This document shows positions 57,290 through 64,000 of a stretch of DNA of 64,000 nucleotides, one piece after another. The first letter of the stretch is position 1. The number at the start of each line of letters is the position of its first letter. The stretch comes from Myoxocephalus aenaeus (lineage: Eukaryota > Chordata > Actinopteri > Perciformes > Cottidae), in contig JBAMJR010000025.1 in NCBI GenBank assembly GCA_038501785.1, forward strand, positions 327,501 through 391,500. The letters are read 5' to 3'. The position numbers and the translations under genes were made by a program. The notes beneath the pieces were generated by a model. It ran no database searches. It had not been told where the DNA came from and saw only the letters and a list, made by a program, of their open reading frames with translations.

Positions 57290-57415
57290 TATTTATCTTG
57301 TATATTGTGTGTGGAAAAAGTACGAAGAGCCAGCGAAACCGGAGTCAAATTCCATGTATCTGCAAATTTATATGGCCATTAAAGCTGATTCTGATTCTGA
57401 TTCTGATTCTGATTT
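57290..57415 (+). repeat. Rex1-like LINE 3' tail
   Basis: ATTAAAGCTGATTCTGATTC and further CTGATT units form the same 3' tail as at 20808 and 34563. Only the tail-proximal ~100 bp is present. Confidence 0.6.
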
Positions 57416-57601
57416 TACACATGGACATTCCTTATTTACAGATATCAAAAGTTGAAGAATTAAACATTATTTTTAGTAATATTAATATTTTAAAATGTAA
57501 AAAAAGTAATATATGAAAATGAAAACAGAATCAGAAACCATGCGAGAGAGCACATGAGGAAGTCTGTTTTAAGAGACATGAGACGTCCTTTCCTCTGAAG
57601 C

Positions 57602-57904
57602 GTCATGTGAAGCGACGTCGATTTCTGATGGCTGCAGCCGACTGAAGCTGATCACATCTGACCACAGTGACATACACACGCGCACACACGTGACCGTATT
57701 GACACATGCACGCACACACGCGACCGTAGTAACACGTGTGTGCGCGCGGCCGTTCGCGCGCACACGCACTCACACGCATATAGACACACACAGTCAGTTA
57801 GCTTTGTCTAACACAAAGCTAACTTCATGCTAGCAATCAAATTCACTTCTCTGTCTCTCCACTATGTTCACGAGACCGTAATTACGTACGCACGCGCACT
57901 TAGA

Positions 57905-57956
<52 letters not shown>

Positions 57957-58065
57957 CAGCCATTTCTTGTAACACAAGTTAACTTCCTGCTGGCAATAAA
58001 TTCACTTGTCTCTCCCCCAAGAGCATGCAGATGCTCTGTGTGTGTCTAAGAATGTATGATATATA

Positions 58066-58096
<31 letters not shown>

Positions 58097-59288
58097 CTGT
58101 CAATGTATGATATATAAGAATGTGTGTATGTCTGTCAATGTATGATATATAAGAATGTGTGTGTATGTCTAACAATGTATGATATATATATATAAGAATG
58201 TGTGTGTGAAACGTTTTAGTAGAGTTTAAAATGTGAGCAGGTGTCTTAAGACTGTGGATGTCAGCTGACCAACGTCAGTTGGCTCCTCCTGCGTGTGTGT
58301 GTGTCACTGGTTGTCGTGGTGGCAGCCCTGATTGGCTAACTTGAAGCAGCTGTGTCACTGAGAGGGAGACTGGACTGTGGATTTAATTAAAATAACCTTT
58401 CAAACTATTGTATTTGACAGACAACCGTGGATCCCATCGCGGAAATAACGTAATCACGAGAAGCACACGACTTCTGAGAATGTTTCCGTCTACTTAAATA
58501 TTTGTAAGGATTTAGAAATGAGAGCGTAACTTCAGTTTATAAAGTGCTCACGTTTCCATCATGAGAGAAAATTGTGGTCCGATTTAACATGGAGGTTGAT
58601 GGAGCAGTTGGCCGTACTTCATGTCGCTTTCAGGCTTGCTGACAAAAACATACACGTTGGTTGGATTCCACGACGCATGTGTACCACATGCACAATAAGC
58701 ACAATATTGCCTACATTTTCATATATAAATTATGCCTCAAAAGTAAATATTGTGGAGTGAATGGCAAAATACAATTATTGTTTTTCGCAAGACTCTGAAG
58801 CTCCTCTGCACTCTAGTGATGACATCCCACTCTAACCTGCGCCATACACACCCATTGTAAACTCTGAAATGGTCCCCAAATTTTCCTAAACTTGAACAAT
58901 AATTACATGAAAACTGTGCTAGCTATCAAAAAATTCCCAATTGGGCAAATAAACTCCAGACTTTTGTCAACGTTTTAAACTTTAAATCATTTCTCTACGT
59001 TAAATTATGGCGAGTCACTGTGGGCAGAAAGATGAGTGTTTTTTTTGCTCTCTTCACGCCGAAACCCCATTCAAGTAAATGGGACAATTTCTCGCCGTTT
59101 TTCACGCTTTTCGGGAAAACGGCCGGTCGAATGCGCGCGCACACGTGTTACTACGGTCGCGTGTGTTCTCGCGCATGCACGTGTCAATACGGTCGCGTGC
59201 ATGTTCGCATGTGTGTATGTCACTGCGATCGGCTGTGATTAGCTTCAGTCGGCAGCAGTCATCAGAAATCGGCGTCGCTTCACGTGAC
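57602..59288. mobile_element. Inverted-repeat element with ~165-bp arms
   Basis: Left arm 57602-57764 and right arm 59120-59288 are inverted copies: GTGAAGCGACGTCGATTTCT and AGTGACATACACACGCGCAC at the left match GTGAAGCGACGCCGATTTCT and AGTGACATACACACATGCGA in the right arm read in reverse. Each arm holds repeated CGCGACCGTA(TTGA/GTAA)CAC units. The middle carries CA and GT microsatellites and about four AATGTATGATATATAAGA repeats (58050-58190). No coding sequence is seen. Confidence 0.8.
57906..57953. repeat. (CA)n microsatellite
   Basis: Uninterrupted CA run inside the inverted-repeat element; a GT run follows at 58069-58096. Confidence 0.96.
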
Positions 59289-59436
59289 CCTGTCCTCTCA
59301 GGGTACCTGCACTTATGTAACTTAATTCAATTGTACACATGCATGTCATGTGCTGCTGTCATGAGATTTGAAGCAAGAAAGCCCCTCAGGATGTGTGCTG
59401 TAGTAAGATCAATGCTGATGGACCCATCGTGTGTTC

Positions 59437-59678
59437 ATTCTGGTCACATGACATCTATTGCTTCTGTCCATCCTGATAGAGGATCCTCCTCTGTTGCTCT
59501 CCTGAAGGGTTCTTCCTTTTCTCCCCGTGAAAGGGTTTTTCAGTTTTTTGGGGAGTTTCTGATCCAATGTGAGGTCCCGGGACTGGGATGTCTATTTGTA
59601 CACATTGTAAAGCCCTCTGAGGGGAGTTTGTAATTTGTGATTTTGGGCTACACAAAATAAACTGAATTGAATTGAATC
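59437..59678 (+). repeat. Interspersed repeat F1, full-looking copy
   Basis: Runs from TTCTGGTCACATGACATCTA to AAACTGAATTGAATTGAAT. It ends about 420 bp before the nrxn3 coding exon. Confidence 0.88.
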
Positions 59679-60100
59679 GTAACACTCTGCCTCTCTTTTT
59701 CTGACAGTGATGGAAGTAAGAGAGGCCAGTGGATCCCTTGTCAGCTCCATTTCCCAATGAACAACATGAAGGAGGAAATTCATCTCGCCCCTCAGAGAAG
59801 TCCATTCTATCAGACCTTGCACCACGATTCTTGATAGCATCTGTTGTGCCGGTCTTCTCTTCAACCCTACGGAGGAAAGCAACACTTCCTCTATACGACC
59901 ACTGCACTGCAACTACAGGATACTGACCCTAAGACTGTTTCCGCAACGACTGTTCTCCTGCTACTGCCCTTTTCCCTTTGAAAACATATTTTTATAAGAA
60001 TTTATCAGAATATATCTCTGCACATATTGTTGATAAAACTTTGGATCCCTGAATTCAGTCTGACTAGCCTAAGATTTTAATCTGATTGACTTTCCCTCAG
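59679..60100 (+). other. Flank immediately upstream of the nrxn3 exon
   Basis: TTTTTCTGACAG at 59696-59707 could be an acceptor. If it is used, 5' UTR would run from 59708. Alternatively the acceptor TTTCCCTCAG at 60091-60100 starts the exon. The sequence between has stops in all frames and no repeat signature, so it could be 5' UTR or intron. Confidence 0.4.
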
Positions 60101-60815
60101 ACACCTTGGATTAAAAGGTTTTTTGCAGCTATGGGACTTGTACGTTTTTCTATCACTCTGCAAGTGTTCCTCAGTGCATGTCTGGGACTGGAATTTTTAG
60201 GCACACCAGGTCAGTGGGCACGCTACCTCCGCTGGGATGCCAGCACCCGGGGTGACCTCAGCTTCCAGTTCAAGACGGAGGCCTCGGAGGCGCTGCTGCT
60301 GTACTTTGACGATGGCGGCTACTGTGACTTTCTGCAGCTGTCGGTGGTGGAGGGCCGACTGCAGCTTAGTTTCAGCATCGACTGCGCTGAAACCACAGTC
60401 GTGTCTGACAGACGGGTGGATGACAGCAGTTGGCACTTTTCCACTGTGAGCAGGTATAACCTGCGCACAGTGCTGATACTGGATGGCCAGGCCAAAGCAG
60501 ATGAGGTGCGGCCGCAGCGTCAGTTCATGAAAATAGTCAGCGATCTGTTCCTGGGTGGAGTGCCTCAGGATATCCGCAAAGGTGCACTCACACTGCCTAC
60601 GGTGCGAAACATGCAGCCCTTCAGGGGCTCAATTACAGACCTCAAATATGGCATCTCACAGCCCCTTTTGCTGGGAAGCCTTAAGGTGCCCCTGGAGTCA
60701 GAAGGGTGGTGCACGGTGAACCCATGTGAGAATGGAGGTACATGCTCGGTGGTGGATGGAGAACCGGTCTGTGACTGCTCCAGAACCGAATACAAGGGCC
60801 GCTTCTGCAGTGAAG
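60101..60815 (+). CDS. nrxn3: Neurexin-3 alpha, first coding exon
   Basis: Neurexin 3 is a presynaptic single-pass membrane protein that binds neuroligins, LRRTMs, cerebellins and other postsynaptic ligands. The exon probably starts at 60101 after TTTCCCTCAG, with 30 bp of 5' UTR. I place the start codon at 60131 (GCAGCTATGGG) because it opens a signal peptide, MGLVRFSITLQVFLSACLG, directly before LEF. Residues ~20-190 form LNS domain 1: TPGQWARYLRWDASTRGDL, YFDDGGYCDFLQLSVVEG, DCAETTVVSD, VSDLFLGGVP. Residues 194-228 form EGF repeat 1 with six cysteines (C..NPCENGGTC..CDC..FC). The exon ends GAA G before GTAACA (phase 1), as in other alpha-neurexins. It matches NRXN3 better than NRXN1 or NRXN2 by eye; whether this is the a or b teleost copy cannot be told. 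The rest of the gene lies right of the window. Confidence 0.94.
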
Positions 60816-61373
60816 GTAACACATAACACAACACATGCTATTCACCCTGATAAGCGCTGGCAGGACTCCAACTGTGAAACAAATTCACTCTCTTCAACTT
60901 AAAATTAAGCAATTTTTGTGTGTGTATTCTAACCATTTTACATTTTCATTTATTGCAATTCCAACTGAAGGCATTATGCCAAATTTGCCTCACAGCCCAC
61001 TGCTATTCCTGAGGGCTTGTTTGAGTTGCTGAAATGTGGCCAATAACTCAGAGGTCTGGGACCAGAGGCAGTTGAAGCTAGTGAAGAATTAGGAACAAAT
61101 CATCCACATAACCTTGGCTTCATTGAGTGTTCTTTCACATTTGGAGAACTGCAGCTGTCCAGCTCTGAAGTTTTTTGTTTTGTTTTTCACGTGCAAGGAT
61201 CCAACTGATTTTACCCGCACAGTGTAAATTAATTTGTCATGTTACTTTACAGGTTAATTAACAACAGTATGGATTTAAGGGTTCAGTGGTTTTTACTTCT
61301 TATTTTTGTATATCTTTCTAGTCTCTCTGTGGGTGTGTTGTGTGTCTCTGTGTATGTATGTATGTATGTATGT
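60816..61373 (+). other. nrxn3 intron 1, proximal part
   Basis: No repeat or exon recognised, apart from a TGTA tetranucleotide run at 61351-61373 that is the target of the next element. Confidence 0.5.
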
Positions 61374-62634
61374 TAGGGCTGCAACTAACGATTATTTTCA
61401 TAATCGACTAATCCATCGACTATTTTTTCGATTAGTCGACTAATCTAATGACTATTTCCCATTTAAAATGACAGGATCTGAACATCAGAACATCATTATA
61501 ACAAATAAATTAAATAGTAATACAAATTAAAGTGCAAATATGCTTTAAAAGTAAAGAAAAAGTACAAATAAAGTTTTAAAAGTAACTCAAAATAGCAATC
61601 AAGCCTCTGAAAATGCAAAATAACTGACATTCAAAGTCCAAAAGTAAAAAAAAAAATAGTCCATCCTACCCGACAATTAAAGTGCAAGGGTTTAAAAGTA
61701 AATCAAAATGACTTATTGCAGTCCCACGTATTGCTGCTCCCTCATTCAGGGCAACACAATGTACACACGTTTTAAATTGTAATGCAGAAACGTGAACATA
61801 TTGACATGCTCTGGAGCAGGGGGGCCCACACTTTTTAAAAGCTACTTTTAAAATGACCAAGTCAAAAATATCTACCTACATTAGTAGCTGCTGCTGGTGG
61901 AACGATGTTTGGACTTATTTTTCATGTGGGAAAAGGCTGACTCACATAAATAAACTCTGACAGACACTTGTCAAGTTCCTCAAACCATGGCGCTGCAGCT
62001 TTGAGGACAGATGTTGCGTTTTCCGTTTGAAAGCATTAACTGAGCTGATCTTATCAACCACGGTCAAGCTCATTCAACAGATCGGTTAAAAATGCCAAGT
62101 CTAGCAGCCACTGATGGTCATTTAGTTGGTTGTATTCTGCATGTTTAACTACATGGAGAAACTCCTTTATCTCTGGACAGAGCTCTACTAAGCCGTCTCA
62201 CATCAGTGTGTAGAACAGCTGTCTTTGAAGAGCTCTCGCTCGAATAGACGATCTTCGATGCCACCTCCGTGATCTCTTTCCTGTTTAGCGTTGTAGCGCA
62301 TAATGCTTGTTATGCAGTGGTAATTAAGGAAGTCGGGGGAAACATCGTTCTCCCTGCACTTCAAGCGACCGACCATTGCGGGCGCAGCGTCCGTGGTGAT
62401 TCACATTAATTTGCACACCAGGAGCTGATAAAGTTTTTTAAATGGCATGCGATCTACCCGCACTACCTCTGCCGACGTATTGGGCCCCTGATGTAGTGCA
62501 TTGCAATGCCCAATGGAAATTACCGGTAGCTCTGAATCTTTTCATTACAAACGATGCGTCGACGACCAAAATACGCGTCGACGATTTTCCATAATCGACA
62601 TCGTCGATTATGTCGACTAATCGTCGCAGCCCTA
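61374..62634 (-). mobile_element. hAT element with transposase relic
   Basis: Ends TAGGGCTGCAACTAACGATT and, inverted, TAGGGCTGCGACGATTAGTC. The flanking 8-mers are identical (ATGTATGT at 61366-61373 and 62635-62642), though this is within a TGTA repeat. On the minus strand around 62000-62200 the translation EFLHVVKHAEYNQLNDHQWL and LDLAFLTDLLNEL is a hAT transposase fragment; stops follow. It lies in nrxn3 intron 1. Confidence 0.87.
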
Positions 62635-62664
62635 ATGTATGTATGTATGTATGTATGTGTGTGT

Positions 62665-63205
62665 TAGGGGTGGGGGACAAAATCGATACAGCATAGTATC
62701 GCGATACTCGGAAGCCAAGTATCGATCTTTTATTATATAAATTATACACTTTTTGGTCCAAAATCAATTGCTTTTTCAGTCCACTAGATGGTGCTGTGTT
62801 ATTTTCTGGTGAGGTCAGCAGAGGTCCCGGATCAGCGTGATTGGTAGGAAGGAAACAAAAATGGAAACACCGGAGAAAGAAATTAGAAATGCGCCGTACA
62901 GCTTGACTTCCTGCCACCCGTAGCGCCGCTGCTCGCACATCTGTTGCTCGACTCACAGGACAACACTCGCGACACGGCGCTGGTCAAAGACGTTAAAAAA
63001 AGCATGAATCAAACCGGCTGCTGGTGCTCTAGTAGCGCTGGAAGCGGCCGTCATTCAGACGCACTTCCTGGAGTTGGAAAACGGTAATAAATCGCAATAT
63101 ATCGCAATACTCAATATATCGCAATAGTCAATATATTGCAGTATCGTGATAATATCGAATCGTGATAGTATTGAATCGTGGGACCTCTGGTGATTCCCAC
63201 CTCTA
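62665..63205 (+). mobile_element. Non-autonomous hAT-like element
   Basis: Ends TAGGGGTGGGGGACAAAATC and, inverted, TAGAGGTGGGAATCACCAGA. The flanking 8-mers are identical (GTGTGTGT at 62657-62664 and 63206-63213), within a GT repeat. Subterminal ATCGATA / ATCGTGATA repeats are present. It begins only 30 bp after the preceding hAT element. A left end of the same family is at 56216. Confidence 0.83.
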
Positions 63206-63225
63206 GTGTGTGTGTCTGTGTGTCC

Positions 63226-63234
63226 AGCAGTATA

Positions 63235-63268
<34 letters not shown>
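63226..63268. repeat. (GT)n microsatellite
   Basis: GT run to the right of the hAT element. Confidence 0.9.
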
Positions 63269-64000
63269 TGCAGTCAGTGAAAAACCCCTATAGAGAGAGA
63301 GACCTGGGCCTCCTGAGCCCCCTTTCTTCCCCCAATCACAAGATGGCAGGTGTTTTTATATCGCATCCTTTTGTGCTGAGAGTTTTACCAGAGCTGTTTC
63401 AATCTCTCCACAGCTGGCTGCACCAAGATTAAAATGGCTTTCTATCCAAAAGAGTCTTTACTCCCCCGTCCCCCAGTGTTTCCTCCCTTTAGGCCTAAGA
63501 AAAGGCAGTTTTCCTGTGATTTGATAAATCCAGAGTACTTAACATTCTGCGATAAGCATGTTTTGTGGTGGTAATTGGTGAACATGCAGTCAGCACATGA
63601 AATGGATCCCGGAAGCTCTGCTCTTTTTCTGGGCTCTGAAAAACCTCTCGTCATGTACTTAATTATTCACAATCAATACACATTCTCAGGCTGCTCCTAG
63701 CAGCTGAGGAGTACACAATGATCTGACTCCTTATGAGATAATCAATACCACTTACATGAGAAAGTATTTTCCATTAACTTAATTCACATCAGAGGTAATT
63801 TGTTGTAATATATTTGTTTAGTTCTTTTTTCCCCATCTCTGAATTCGAGCGCGCTTCTTAACCTCTCACAAATATGGAATTTACATCTCATTTGGGCTGA
63901 CGCCAAATCCCCTGCACACAGACAAAGGGCAAGGGAATCTGGAGTTTAAAGATAATGTTTTTTATCTATCTCTCCCGGAGTTTGAAATAAAGGACTGTGT
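63269..64000 (+). other. nrxn3 intron 1, repeat-poor; possible conserved non-coding sequence
   Basis: No repeat hallmark is seen in over 700 bp. The stretch has several TAATTA/ATTA-type homeodomain-like cores (GTACTTAATTATTCAC near 63655, GGTGGTAATTGG near 63568). It has no coding signature. Calling it conserved is a guess from texture and from knowing that neurexin introns are rich in conserved elements. Confidence 0.3.

Noticed and set aside
60086..60130. Upstream extension of the nrxn3 frame before the ATG at 60131
   Set aside because: The frame continues upstream through a splice acceptor and has no ATG; the ATG at 60131 opens a proper signal peptide.
60197..60436. Minus-strand and shifted frames inside the nrxn3 exon
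   Set aside because: Shadows of the real neurexin frame.

Overview
This is a stretch of vertebrate nuclear DNA, almost certainly from a teleost fish and probably a percomorph. It has split genes with GT-AG introns, very long dinucleotide microsatellites, and fish-type interspersed repeats (Rex1-like, RTE/Rex3-like, L2-like and L1/Tx1-like LINEs, hAT, Tc1, Harbinger-like and gypsy elements, tRNA-derived SINEs). Nothing in it looks bacterial or viral, and there is no CRISPR array. The species and the family-level repeat names are inferred from remembered sequence patterns, not from a search.

Only two host genes are supported, both on the + strand. Positions 796-21812 hold the last five coding exons of adck1, a mitochondrial UbiB/ADCK-type atypical kinase. 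The five exons join in phase into about 272 residues that run through the catalytic loop to the stop codon; the N-terminal half lies left of the window. Positions 60101-60815 hold the first coding exon of nrxn3 (alpha-neurexin 3): start codon, signal peptide, first LNS domain and first EGF repeat, ending in a phase-1 donor. The adck1-nrxn3 order and orientation match the human 14q arrangement, so this is a conserved syntenic pair. The two proteins act in different compartments (mitochondrion and presynaptic membrane), and nothing here suggests a joint function.

Layout. 1-21.8 kb: adck1 exons with introns full of LINE, hAT and SINE debris. 21.8-37.7 kb: intergenic transposon graveyard, with a broken non-LTR element at 27.1-29.2 kb and an RTE element next to a gypsy element at 31.1-34.5 kb. 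37.8-39.4 kb: a CpG-rich, repeat-poor block that could be a distal nrxn3 promoter or 5' UTR exon (inference). 40-60 kb: microsatellites and nested DNA transposons, including a 2.06-kb foldback element (52245-54305) inside an older repeat, a second inverted-repeat element (57602-59288), and a 60-bp palindromic insertion with a TAA duplication. 60.8-64 kb: nrxn3 intron 1, with two adjacent hAT elements and then a repeat-poor tail that may be conserved non-coding sequence.

The most unusual material is structural: several perfect or near-perfect palindromes and fold-backs, minisatellites that arose inside LINE coding sequence, and the foldback element whose arms carry arrays of AATAAA facing inward from both sides. 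I found no convincing previously undescribed gene system.
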